A DNA stretch of 64,000 nucleotides, from assembly GCF_004353505.1 (NCBI RefSeq), contig NZ_SMNQ01000005.1, positions 124,001 to 188,000 on the forward strand, read 5' to 3'. The notes under the pieces were generated by a model that was given only the letters and a program-made list of their open reading frames with translations, had not been told where the DNA came from and ran no database searches. Source of the stretch: Streptomyces sp. WAC05374. GTDB lineage: Bacteria; Actinomycetota; Actinomycetes; Streptomycetales; Streptomycetaceae. Positions 23,609 to 31,935 of this stretch are shown one piece after another. Position numbers and translations under genes: made by a program. Positions within the stretch are counted from its first letter, which is position 1, and each line of letters opens with the position of its first letter.

Positions 23609-25513
23609 TCAGAGGGCGGCCGCGCCGCGGTTGCGGAGCGACTGGGCGTACTGCTGGAGGACCCACAGCTCGTTCTGGACGGCCGCCAGGTGGTCGGGGT
23701 CGGCGTGGGAGCCGAGGCGGGCGAGGGCGCCCTGGACGTCGCGGACGCGGCGGTCGACGGCGCGGAGGCGGACGGCGACGAGCTGGTCGCCCGCGTACGC
23801 CTCGTCGACGGTGCGCCCGTGGAGGGGTTCGACGGCGAGTTCGGTGACCAGTGCGCGGGCCCGGTCGTCCGGCGCGGCCTCCCGGACCCGGGCCAGGTAG
23901 CCGGCGGCATCGGAGATGCCCTGCTCGGCGCCGCCGGCGTCCGCGATGATCTGCCGCACCACGGCGTAGGGCGGCGCGGTGAACTCGTCCACGCCGTACG
24001 CGTCGAAGGCGGGCGAGACCAGGGACGGGTACTGGAGGGCCAGCTTGAGCAGCTCGCGTTCCGTCCGGTGGACGGGGTTGCGCAGGTTCAGCGCGGGGCC
24101 CGAGGGGCCGGTCGGGGCCCGCATCTCCGGCGCGGTCCTGGCGGGACCGGGCGCGGGCGCCGGGCCGCGGCCGCCGCGGTCACGGGCCCAGCGGGCGAGC
24201 TGGGCGACGCGCTTGACGACGAACTGGGTGTCGAGGATGCCCAGCATGCCGGCCAACTGCACGGCGACCTCGTGCTGCGAGGCGACGTTCTTGATGCGGG
24301 CGACGACGGGCGCGGCCTCGTCGAGGGCGGCGGCGCGGCCCGCCGGGGTCTCCAGGTCGTACCGGCCGACGATCTGGCGCAGGGCGAACTCGAAGAGCGG
24401 GGTGCGCGGCTCGACGAGGTCGGCGACCGCCTCGTCGCCCTTGGCGAGGCGCAGCTCGCAGGGGTCCATGCCCTCCGGGGCGATGGCGATGTACGTCTCG
24501 GCGGCGAACTTCTGGTCGTCCTCGAAGGCCCGCAGCGCGGCCTTCTGCCCGGCGGCGTCGCCGTCGAAGGTGAAGATGACCCGCGCCGATCCGTTGTCCA
24601 TCAGCAGCCGGCGGAGGATCTTGATGTGGTCGCCGCCGAAGGCGGTGCCGCAGGTGGCGATGGCGGTGGTGACCCCGGCCAGGTGGCACGCCATGACGTC
24701 GGTGTACCCCTCGACGACGACGGCCCGGCTGGACTTGGCGATCTCCTTCTTGGCCAGGTCGATGCCGTACAGGACCTGGGACTTCTTGTAGATGGGGGTC
24801 TCGGGGGTGTTGAGGTACTTCGGTCCGTTGTCGTCGTCGCGCAGCTTGCGCGCGCCGAAGCCGACGACGTCGCCGCCGACGTCCCGGATGGGCCACATCA
24901 GGCGGCCGCGGAAGCGGTCGATGGGGCCGCGGCGGCCCTCCTGGGAGAGGCCGGAGAGGATCAGTTCCTTGTCGCTGAAGCCCTTGCCGCGCAGGTAGCG
25001 GGTGAGGTGGTCCCAGCCGGCCGGGCTGTAGCCGACGCCGAAGTGCTGGGCGGCGGCCTGGTCGAAGCCGCGCTCGGCGAGGAACCTCCGCCCGATCTCG
25101 GCCTCGGCGCCGTCCAGTTGGCCGGCGTAGAACTGGGCGGCCTCCTTGTGGGCCTCGATCAGCCGGATGCGCTCGCCCCGCTGGTGGCCGGGGTTGTACC
25201 CGCCCTCCTCGTACCGCAGGGTGATGCCCGCCTTGGCGGCGAGGCGCTCGACCGTCTCCGAGAAGGAGAGGTGGTCGATCTTCATCACGAAGGCGATGGT
25301 GTCCCCGCCCTCCTGGCAGCCGAAGCAGTGGAAGAGACCCTTGCTGGGGCTGACCTGGAAGGAGGGGGACTTCTCGTCGTGGAAGGGGCACAGGCCCTTG
25401 AGGTTGCCGCCGCCGGCGCTGCGGAGCTGGAGGTACTCGGACACGACGGCGTCGATCGGGACCGCGTCCCGTACCGCCTTCACGTCGTCATCGTTGATCC
25501 TGCCGCCTGCCAC
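23609..25513 (-). CDS. dnaG: DNA primase DnaG
   Basis: DnaG makes RNA primers at the replication fork. The 634-residue protein has the N-terminal zinc-binding domain (CPFHDEKSPSF and FHCFGC, residues 42-68), the primase core, the TOPRIM motif VVVEGYTDVMA (near 266) with FDGDAAGQKA, and a C-terminal helicase-binding domain from about 480. An Ala/Pro/Gly linker (around 440-475) separates the last two. The start lies 9 bp after the end of the FAD reductase gene, and dgt is further upstream on the same strand. hrdA follows, so a primase gene again precedes a sigma gene. Confidence 0.97.
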   Translation of the reverse strand: MAGGRINDDDVKAVRDAVPIDAVVSEYLQLRSAGGGNLKGLCPFHDEKSPSFQVSPSKGLFHCFGCQEGGDTIAFVMKIDHLSFSETVERLAAKAGITLRYEEGGYNPGHQRGERIRLIEAHKEAAQFYAGQLDGAEAEIGRRFLAERGFDQAAAQHFGVGYSPAGWDHLTRYLRGKGFSDKELILSGLSQEGRRGPIDRFRGRLMWPIRDVGGDVVGFGARKLRDDDNGPKYLNTPETPIYKKSQVLYGIDLAKKEIAKSSRAVVVEGYTDVMACHLAGVTTAIATCGTAFGGDHIKILRRLLMDNGSARVIFTFDGDAAGQKAALRAFEDDQKFAAETYIAIAPEGMDPCELRLAKGDEAVADLVEPRTPLFEFALRQIVGRYDLETPAGRAAALDEAAPVVARIKNVASQHEVAVQLAGMLGILDTQFVVKRVAQLARWARDRGGRGPAPAPGPARTAPEMRAPTGPSGPALNLRNPVHRTERELLKLALQYPSLVSPAFDAYGVDEFTAPPYAVVRQIIADAGGAEQGISDAAGYLARVREAAPDDRARALVTELAVEPLHGRTVDEAYAGDQLVAVRLRAVDRRVRDVQGALARLGSHADPDHLAAVQNELWVLQQYAQSLRNRGAAAL

Positions 25514-25522
25514 GCACGAAGT

Positions 25523-26791
25523 CTACGGGTGGGGCAGGACGTCCTGGAGCGGTGTGGCGGGGTCGGCGAGGGCCTCGGTGTCCACGGGCGTACGGGAACG
25601 GACGAGGTCCTGGACGGCGGGTGTGACGTCCCACACGTTCACGTTCATCCCGGCCAGCACGCGGCGGTCCTTCAGCCAGAAGGCGATGAACTCCCGCTTG
25701 CCGACGTCGCCGCGGAGGACCACCTGGTCGTACGAGCCGGGCGGCGCCCAGCCGCTGTACTCCATGCCGAGGTCGTACTGGTCGGAGTAGAAGTAGGGGA
25801 CCCGGTCGTAGGAGACGTCCTGGCCGAGCATGGCGCGGGCGGCGGCGGGGCCTCCGTTGAGGGCGTTGGCCCAGTGCTCGACGCGCAGCCGGGCGTGGAG
25901 GAGGGGGTGCTCGGCGGCGGCCACGTCTCCGGCGGCGTAGATGTCGGGGTCGGAGGTGCACAGCGACGCGTCGACGGCGATGCCGCCGCCGTGGGCGCGG
26001 TCGACGAGGGCGAGGCCGGCGTTCTCGGCGAGGGCGGTGCAGGGGGTGGCGCCGACGGCGACGAGCACGGCGTGGGCGGGGTGCTCGTCGCCGTCCTCGG
26101 TGCGGGCGGCCAGCACCATGCCGTCCTGGCCGGTGATCTCGGTGAGGCGGGTGCCGAAGCGGAAGCGGACCCCGTGCTCGGCGTGCAGGTCGGTGAAGAG
26201 CTGGCCCAGCTCGGGGCCGATGACCCGGTGCAGCGGGGTGGGGTCCGCTTCGACGACGGTGACCTCGGCGCCGTACCCGCGGGCGGCGGCGGCGACCTCC
26301 AGGCCGATCCAGCCGGCTCCGGCGATCACCAGGTGGCCGTTGTCGCGGCCGAGTGCGGCGAGGGTGCCCTGGAGCCGGTCGGCGTGGACGAGGCGGCGCA
26401 GGTGGTGGACGCCGGCGAGGTCGGTGCCGGGGATGTCCAGGCGGCGCGGTTCGGCGCCGGTGGCCAGCAGCAGCTTGTCGTACCCGATGCTGGTGCCGTC
26501 GCCGAGGCGGACGGTCCGGGCCGCGCGGTCGATGGCGGTGACGGGCTGGCCGAGGTGCAGCTCGATGTCCTGGACCGCGTACCAGGCCGATTCGTGGACG
26601 AACGCCTTCCCGCGCGGTTCCTTGCCCGTGAGGTAGCCCTTGGACAGGGGCGGGCGCTCGTAGGGCGGGTCGACCTCCTCACCGATGAGGATCACGCGGC
26701 CGGTGAACCCCTCGGCACGGAGTGTTTCCGCCGCCTTGGCCCCGGCCAGTCCCCCGCCGACGATGACGAAGGTCTGATCTGCGTCGACCAC
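25523..26791 (-). CDS. FAD/NAD-dependent ferredoxin-reductase-type oxidoreductase
   Basis: The 422-residue flavoprotein starts at GTG 26791, preceded by AGGAGG. It has the FAD motif FVIVGGGLAGAKAAETLR, PPYERPPLSKGYL, the NAD-binding loop LVIAGAGWIGLEVAAAARGYGA, and YAAGDVAAAEHP. A C-terminal reductase domain follows (about 320-405, WANALNGGPAAARAML). Such proteins pass electrons from NADH to ferredoxins for cytochrome P450s or dioxygenases. No ferredoxin or P450 is adjacent. It sits between dgt and dnaG, so it may be cotranscribed with dnaG. Confidence 0.9.
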   Translation of the reverse strand: MVDADQTFVIVGGGLAGAKAAETLRAEGFTGRVILIGEEVDPPYERPPLSKGYLTGKEPRGKAFVHESAWYAVQDIELHLGQPVTAIDRAARTVRLGDGTSIGYDKLLLATGAEPRRLDIPGTDLAGVHHLRRLVHADRLQGTLAALGRDNGHLVIAGAGWIGLEVAAAARGYGAEVTVVEADPTPLHRVIGPELGQLFTDLHAEHGVRFRFGTRLTEITGQDGMVLAARTEDGDEHPAHAVLVAVGATPCTALAENAGLALVDRAHGGGIAVDASLCTSDPDIYAAGDVAAAEHPLLHARLRVEHWANALNGGPAAARAMLGQDVSYDRVPYFYSDQYDLGMEYSGWAPPGSYDQVVLRGDVGKREFIAFWLKDRRVLAGMNVNVWDVTPAVQDLVRSRTPVDTEALADPATPLQDVLPHP

Positions 26792-26921
26792 TTCTTGCCT
26801 CCTGGTGGTTTGCGGGATTCCCACGCTACGCCGCCGTCCCCCAGCAGCCTCCCGTACGGAGCGTGATGTCGGAAGAGGACGTGGGGGACCCGGGGGACGC
26901 GCGGGGAGGCGGGCGGCGCGT

Positions 26922-28319
26922 TCAGCGGCGGCCGGTGAGGCGGGCGTGGAGGGTGCGGGCGGAGGCGTCGGTGAGCGAGGCGATCTGGTCGACGATCACC
27001 CGCTTGCGCGCCCGGTCGTCGGGGGCGGTGTCGAACAGGGCGCGGAACTGCGGGTCCAGCCCCTCGGGCGCGCGGGCGGTGAGCGCCTCGGCCAGCTCGG
27101 CGAGCACGACGCGCTGGTCGGCCCGGAGCGCCTCCTGCTCGGCGCGCTGCATCACGTACCGGTCGGCGACGGCCTTGAGCACCGCGCATTCGTTGCGGGT
27201 CTCGCGCGGTACGACCAGCTCGGCGGCGTACCGGGTGAGGCGGCCGGAGCCGTGGGCCCGGCGGGTGGCGGCCTCGGCGGCGAGGCAGAAGCGGCCGATG
27301 AGCTGGCTGGTGGCGTCCTTGAGGCGGGCCTGGGCGATGGCCGTGCCGTCGTAGCCGTGCGGCCACCACTCCTGCTCCATGAGCCGGTCGAGGGCGTCGG
27401 CGAGCTCCTGCGGGTCGGTGCCGGCGGGGACGTACCGCCCGATGGCGACGCGCCAGATGTCGGCGCGCTCGGGTTCGGCGAGCAGGAGGTTGGGGTCGAT
27501 GTGGCCGGCGTGCAGGCCGTCCTCGAAGTCGTGCACCGAGTAGGCGACGTCGTCGGACCAGTCCATGACCTGGGCCTCGAAGCACTGGCGGGTCCCGGGC
27601 GCGCCCTGCCGCACCCAGGCGAAGACGGGGAGGTCGTCCTCGTACACCCCGAACTTGGGCGAGGCGGGGTCGGTGGGGTGGGCGCCGCGCGGCCAGGGGT
27701 ACTTGGTGGCGGCGTCAAGGGCGGCGCGGGTGAGGTTCAGTCCGACGCTGACGAGTTCGCCGGTCGCCCGGTCGGGGACGAACCGCTTGGGTTCGATGCG
27801 GGTGAGCAGGCGCAGCGACTGGGCGTTGCCCTCGAAGCCGCCGCAGTCCTTGGCCACGTCGTTCAGGGCCTGTTCGCCGTTGTGCCCGAAGGGCGGGTGG
27901 CCCATGTCGTGCGAGAGGCAGGCGGCCTCGACGAGGTCGGGGTCGCAGCCGAGGGCGGCGCCCAGCTCGCGGCCGACCTGGGCGCACTCCAGGGAGTGGG
28001 TGAGCCGGGTGCGGGGGCTGGGGTCCCAGGCGTGGCTGCGGGAGCCGGGGGTGACCACCTGGGTCTTGCCGGCCAGCCGCCGCAGCGCGCTGGAGTGCAG
28101 CACGCGGGCGCGGTCCCGCTGGAACGCGGTGCGGCCCGGCCGCTTGTCGGGCTCGGGCGCCCAGCGCGCGGTGGCCGCCGCGTCGTACGTCCCGTCGGTG
28201 TCGTACGTGCCGGTGCTGCTCGTGCCGTTCGTGCTCGTGCCGTTCGTGCCGTTCGTGCCGTTCGTGCTCGTGCCGTTCGCGTCCTTGCCGTCCATGCCGT
28301 CGTTCATGCCGTCGTTCAT
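26922..28319 (-). CDS. dgt: Deoxyguanosinetriphosphate triphosphohydrolase (HD domain)
   Basis: The enzyme cleaves dNTPs to the nucleoside and triphosphate and helps balance DNA precursors. The 465-residue protein has the HD metal site: H in [16 protein letters not shown] in [15 protein letters not shown], and a later Asp in [15 protein letters not shown]. Residues 1-50 are low-complexity, built on Asn-Gly-Thr codons encoded by a 9-bp repeat near 28221-28280. Three in-frame ATGs at 28319, 28307 and 28295 are possible starts; none has a good ribosome binding site. The conserved part begins at about [19 protein letters not shown]. Confidence 0.9.
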   Translation of the reverse strand: MNDGMNDGMDGKDANGTSTNGTNGTNGTSTNGTSSTGTYDTDGTYDAAATARWAPEPDKRPGRTAFQRDRARVLHSSALRRLAGKTQVVTPGSRSHAWDPSPRTRLTHSLECAQVGRELGAALGCDPDLVEAACLSHDMGHPPFGHNGEQALNDVAKDCGGFEGNAQSLRLLTRIEPKRFVPDRATGELVSVGLNLTRAALDAATKYPWPRGAHPTDPASPKFGVYEDDLPVFAWVRQGAPGTRQCFEAQVMDWSDDVAYSVHDFEDGLHAGHIDPNLLLAEPERADIWRVAIGRYVPAGTDPQELADALDRLMEQEWWPHGYDGTAIAQARLKDATSQLIGRFCLAAEAATRRAHGSGRLTRYAAELVVPRETRNECAVLKAVADRYVMQRAEQEALRADQRVVLAELAEALTARAPEGLDPQFRALFDTAPDDRARKRVIVDQIASLTDASARTLHARLTGRR

Positions 28320-28356
28320 GCACTGAAGGTAACCGCAGGGACTGACGGTGAACCGG

Positions 28357-29334
28357 TCAGACGGAGACCAGTTGGGGGGACGTGGGGAGGCAGGGGTGGG
28401 CGAGTGCCTGGTCGTAGCGGTGCAGGACGAGCCGGGCGAGCGCGGGGTGGGGGCCGAGCGGGGCGGCGGCGATCCAGGGCGCGGCGGCGGCGCTGCGGGT
28501 GGCGAACAGGCCGGGGGCGGTGAAGTAGGAGGCGACGGCTGTGCGGTGGTGGCCGCGTGCGGTGAGGGCCCGGACGGCCTGGGCGACGGTGGGTGAGGCG
28601 GCGGAGGCGTAGGCGGGCAGGACGGGTACGCCGCCGAGGCGCTCGCCGAGCAGCCGGGCGGTGCGGCGGGTGTCGGCGGCGGAGTCGGGGTCGCGGGAGC
28701 CGGCGGCGGCGAGGACGACGCCGGTGCCGGTGGTGGCGCTCCAGCCGGCCTCGGTGAGCCGGTCGTGGAGCGCCTCGACGAGCAGGGGGTGGGGGCCGAG
28801 CGGGGCGGCGACGCGTACGCGCAGGTGGGGTGCGCGGGCGGCGGCGCCGGGCAGGTCGTGCTTGACGTGGTAGCCGCGGCTGAGGAGGAGGGGTACGAGG
28901 ACGGCGTCGCCGCCGTCGAGGCCGGCCAGGGTGTCGTCGAGCAGGGGGGCGTTCAGTTCGATGTGGCCGAGCCGTACGGGAAGGCCCGGCCGCAGTTCGC
29001 GGACCCGGTCCAGCAGGGCGTTCACGGTGGTCGCCGCGTGGGGGTCGCGGCTGCCGTGGGCGACGGCGACGAGGGTGGGCAGGTGGGGTGTGCTCATGGG
29101 CCTGCGCGTTCCGTTGAGGTGGAGATGGGTGAGCTGGGAGCCCAGTTGCGCGCTGATGCGGGTGAGCAGTTGTGCGCCGGAGTCGAAGGGCTGGGGCTCG
29201 AAAGGCGGGGGCGAGAAGGACGGGGGCGAGAAGGACGGGGACGAGAAGGAAGGGGGCTGGGGCACGTCGGGCTGAGGCACGTCGGGGTGGGGCGCGTCGG
29301 GGTGGGGCGCGTGGCGGTCGGCCGGCTCCGTCAT
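28357..29334 (-). CDS. Sirohydrochlorin chelatase, CbiX/SirB type
   Basis: The 325-residue protein carries two CbiX half-domains: [16 protein letters not shown] with [17 protein letters not shown], and [15 protein letters not shown] with [11 protein letters not shown]. The enzyme inserts Fe2+ or Co2+ into sirohydrochlorin. Siroheme is the cofactor of the NirB nitrite reductase at 41.9 kb, so siroheme supply is the likely role. The first 75 residues are a Pro/Ser/Phe-rich extension with DNA tandem repeats near 29205-29290. Met 79 (29100) may be the true start, since the domain begins there. Confidence 0.85.
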   Translation of the reverse strand: MTEPADRHAPHPDAPHPDVPQPDVPQPPSFSSPSFSPPSFSPPPFEPQPFDSGAQLLTRISAQLGSQLTHLHLNGTRRPMSTPHLPTLVAVAHGSRDPHAATTVNALLDRVRELRPGLPVRLGHIELNAPLLDDTLAGLDGGDAVLVPLLLSRGYHVKHDLPGAAARAPHLRVRVAAPLGPHPLLVEALHDRLTEAGWSATTGTGVVLAAAGSRDPDSAADTRRTARLLGERLGGVPVLPAYASAASPTVAQAVRALTARGHHRTAVASYFTAPGLFATRSAAAAPWIAAAPLGPHPALARLVLHRYDQALAHPCLPTSPQLVSV

Positions 29335-29416
29335 GAACCGATGGTGACGGGCGGGTGTTGCCGTGACGTTGCGTGGCGGTGACGGGTGTTTTCCACGGGC
29401 TCACCGCCGGTGGGGC

Positions 29417-30133
29417 TCAGCCCTGTGAGACCCAGACGCGCAGGGGGCCCGTGGCCGTGAAGCCGTGGCGGAGGGCGGCCGTCAGGTCGTCGCCGTGCTC
29501 ATAGCCGACGACCGGGGTGCCGGGCCACAGGCGGCTGACGGCGGCGAGGCAGCCGGGCCAGGGGTCGGTGCCGAAGACGTTGGACAGGCCCACGACGTCC
29601 GGGGCGGTGCCGCGGCTCACGACCGCCCCGGCCACGATGCCGCCGTCCGGCGCGCGGCCCGCGAGGACGGTGGTCGCCGGGTCGGCCAGCAGCGCGGGGC
29701 GGAAGAGGTCCAGGGGCGCGCCGTCGCTCCAGGCGGCCTCCCAGGCGGCCAGTTCGGCGGCGGTCCGGACGGGCTCCCAGGGCGCGGCGCCCGTGAGCGG
29801 CGGGGCGGGCGCGTCGGCGGGGCGGTGGATCCACCGGGCGTCGAAGAGCGGCGCGAAGCCGTGCCCGGTGAGGTCCAGGGTGGCGAAGCTGTCCTTGACG
29901 GACGCGCCGGGAACGGCCCGGTCGATGCCGGCCAGCACGTCGTGCGGGGCGGCGCCGGGGGCGAGCGTCACGGCGTCCGGGTAGTACGGCGGGGTCCGGC
30001 GCGGGTGGGTCCAGGCGAGGTCGCCGAAGGTGCCGGCGCCCAGGCCGTGGGCGCGGCACAGGGCGGCGCACCACTCCGCGTTGTTGCGGGCGGCTGCCCG
30101 GGCCCATGGGCCGGAAGAGGTCATGCGGGACAT
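29417..30133 (-). CDS. Hypothetical protein, GNAT-like acyltransferase fold suspected
   Basis: The 238-residue soluble protein is not firmly recognised. AWTHPRRTPPYYPDAVTL, the Trp/Pro-rich middle and the C-terminal PVVGYEHGDDLTAALRHGFTATG resemble the ends of GNAT-type proteins, where a substrate-binding GYE..D...A...GF motif is common. The acetyl-CoA loop (Q/RxxGxG/A) is not visible. It is divergent from the aquaporin gene with about 96 bp of relatively AT-rich sequence between them. Confidence 0.6.
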   Translation of the reverse strand: MSRMTSSGPWARAAARNNAEWCAALCRAHGLGAGTFGDLAWTHPRRTPPYYPDAVTLAPGAAPHDVLAGIDRAVPGASVKDSFATLDLTGHGFAPLFDARWIHRPADAPAPPLTGAAPWEPVRTAAELAAWEAAWSDGAPLDLFRPALLADPATTVLAGRAPDGGIVAGAVVSRGTAPDVVGLSNVFGTDPWPGCLAAVSRLWPGTPVVGYEHGDDLTAALRHGFTATGPLRVWVSQG

Positions 30134-30229
30134 CGCGCCAGGGCGCGGGGCAGAGAACGATCTTATTTACCCGCTACATTCTTTTCAAAACGCGGAAGAA
30201 GTTTTCCGCCAGAAGGAAGTGGGGGTTTC

Positions 30230-30943
30230 ATGGGTGGTACGCAGAGGGCGCTGCCACGCCGCGCCGTCGCGGAACTGGTCGGCACTGGGGCGCTGGTGGC
30301 GGTCATCATCGGTTCGGGCATCCAGGCCACCGGCCTCAGCCCCGACGTCGGGGTCCAGCTTCTGGCCAACTCGCTGGCCTCGGCGATCGGGCTCGGGCTG
30401 CTCATCGCCCTGTTCGCGCCGGTCTCCGGCGCCCACCTCAATCCGGTCGTCACCCTCTCCGTCTGGTGGACCGGACGCCGCACCCCGGGCGGCCTGACCG
30501 GACGGGAGGTCGCCCTCTACATCACCGCCCAGCTCACCGGGGCGGTCGCGGGCGCCCTGCTCGCCGGGGCCATGTTCGGTCACGCCCCGGGCAGTTGGTC
30601 CACCCAACTGCGCTCCGACGTCCACCTGCTGCTCGGCGAGACGGTGGCCACGGCCGGTCTGGTGCTGCTCATCCAGGGCCTGGACCGCATCGGGCGCGCC
30701 CAGCTCGCGCCGCTGGCGGTCGCCGCGTACATCGCGGCCGCGATCTGGTTCACCTCCTCCGGCTCGTTCGCGAACCCGGCCGCGACGGTGGGGCGCTCCC
30801 TCACCGACTCGTTCACCGGCATCGCGCCCGCCTCGATGCCGGGCTTCATCGCCGCCCAGCTCCTGGGCGGGCTCCTCGGGGCGGGGCTCGTCACGCTCCT
30901 GTACGGCGGGCGTCCGCCGTCCAGATCACACGTGCCGCACTGA
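30230..30943 (+). CDS. MIP/aquaporin-family channel
   Basis: The 237-residue protein has six hydrophobic segments and the two half-helix motifs of aquaporins. The first is GAHLNPVVT (NPV instead of NPA) and the second SFANPAAT (NPA). It may pass water, glycerol, metalloids or other small solutes. The ATG at 30230 follows GAAGGAAG. The upstream 60 bp are AT-rich for this genome and probably hold the promoter. I see no arsenic or glycerol genes around it. Confidence 0.88.
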   Translation: MGGTQRALPRRAVAELVGTGALVAVIIGSGIQATGLSPDVGVQLLANSLASAIGLGLLIALFAPVSGAHLNPVVTLSVWWTGRRTPGGLTGREVALYITAQLTGAVAGALLAGAMFGHAPGSWSTQLRSDVHLLLGETVATAGLVLLIQGLDRIGRAQLAPLAVAAYIAAAIWFTSSGSFANPAATVGRSLTDSFTGIAPASMPGFIAAQLLGGLLGAGLVTLLYGGRPPSRSHVPH

Positions 30944-30986
30944 ACCGGAGCGGCCGTTCCGGCGTCGGAAGAGGCGGAGGTGGGGT

Positions 30987-31832
30987 GTGGGATTCCGACA
31001 GGTGATGCGGTCCGTGCGGGTGAGGGCCGCGGGGGCGAGGGCCGAGAGGCAGGGGCCCGGGGTGAAGGGCTCCGGGGCGCAAGGGTCCGGGGCGCAAGGG
31101 TCCGGGGCGCAAGGGTCCGGGGCGCAAGGGTCCGGGGCGCAAGGGTCCGGCGGGTTCGGGTTCGCGCGGGTGAGGCCGAGGTGGCCGGTGAGCCGGCGGG
31201 GGCAGCGGCGGCTGGTGCAGGGCGCGATGCTCGGGTGCGTGCTCGCGCTCCTGCCCGCGACCTGGATGCACGCCGCCGCCGACAGCAAGCTGCGCACGGC
31301 GGCCGACGTGCCCGCCCGGGACGTCGCCGTGGTCTTCGGGGCCGGGCTGTGGAAGGGCCGCCCGACCCCGTACCTGGCGCACCGGCTCGACACCGCCGCC
31401 GCGCTGTACCGGGACGGCAAGGTCAGGGTCGTCCTGGTCACCGGGGACAACAGCCGCGCCGAGTACGACGAGCCCGACGCCATGCGCACCTACCTGCGGG
31501 AGCGGGGGGTGCCCGACGGGCGGATCGTCAGCGACTACGCGGGCTTCGACACCTGGGACTCCTGCGTGCGCGCCAAGAAGATCTTCGGCGTGGACCGGGC
31601 CGTGCTGGTGACGCAGGGCTTCCACATACGCCGGGCGGTCGCGCTGTGCCGGTCGGCGGGGATCGACGCGTACGGGGTCGGGGTCGACGAGCCGCGCGAC
31701 TCGGTCTGGTACTACGGCGGGGCGCGGGAGCTCGTGGCGGCCGGGAAGGCGGCGCTGGACGCCGCGTTCAAGCCGGACCCGACGTTCCTGGGCCGCCAGG
31801 AGAGGGGCGTCGCCGAGGCGCTGGGGCGCTGA
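30987..31832 (+). CDS. SanA/YdcF (DUF218) family membrane protein
   Basis: The 281-residue protein has an N-terminal disordered stretch, one membrane helix (about 77-97), and a DUF218 domain: VAVVFGAGLWKGRPTPYLAHRLD, VVLVTGDNSRAEYDEPDAM, GFDTWDSCVRAKKIFGV, VTQGFHIRRAVALCRS. SanA relatives affect envelope permeability and vancomycin sensitivity in enterobacteria. Residues 28-52 are five exact Gly-Ser-Gly-Ala-Gln repeats. The GTG at 30987 is preceded by GGCGGAGG; a Met at 31005 is also possible. Confidence 0.85.
   Translation: MGFRQVMRSVRVRAAGARAERQGPGVKGSGAQGSGAQGSGAQGSGAQGSGAQGSGGFGFARVRPRWPVSRRGQRRLVQGAMLGCVLALLPATWMHAAADSKLRTAADVPARDVAVVFGAGLWKGRPTPYLAHRLDTAAALYRDGKVRVVLVTGDNSRAEYDEPDAMRTYLRERGVPDGRIVSDYAGFDTWDSCVRAKKIFGVDRAVLVTQGFHIRRAVALCRSAGIDAYGVGVDEPRDSVWYYGGARELVAAGKAALDAAFKPDPTFLGRQERGVAEALGR
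31068..31142 (+). repeat. 15-bp minisatellite, five units, inside the SanA-like gene
   Basis: Five consecutive 15-bp units encode GSGAQ each and differ only at one base of the first unit. Because the unit is a multiple of three, copy-number change would keep the reading frame and lengthen or shorten the cytoplasmic N-terminal tail. Confidence 0.9.
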
Positions 31833-31904
31833 CGCGCCTCACCGGGCCCCCGGGTGGCGGTGGAGGTGGCCGTACCGGGCATGTAATGCGGCGTGTCGGT
31901 GGCC

Positions 31905-31935
31905 GTAACACGCGCGTCGCATGCTCGGGGGCATG
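31905..31935 (+). promoter_or_regulatory. Shared nitrate-assimilation promoter motif before nasA
   Basis: GTAACAC at 31905-31911 lies 28 bp before the ATG at 31933. The whole 31-bp segment matches the one before the nas reductase/nirBD operon (40643-40673) at 24 positions with no gap. It is probably the core promoter or an activator site; which protein reads it cannot be told from the sequence. Confidence 0.6.

Noticed and set aside
23420..26866. A very long open frame (about 1148 codons) on the plus strand opposite dnaG and the FAD reductase
   Set aside because: It is the antisense shadow of two well-supported genes in high-GC DNA. Its product is Val/Gly/Ala/Glu-rich low-complexity sequence without any domain.
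25514..26921. Ferredoxin or P450 partner near the FAD reductase
   Set aside because: No CxxxxCxxC ferredoxin or P450 heme-binding motif was found in the neighbouring frames.
29465..30229. N-terminal extension of the aquaporin frame by 255 codons
   Set aside because: The extension is antisense to the gene at 29417-30133. The membrane protein starts at ATG 30230 with a good ribosome binding site.
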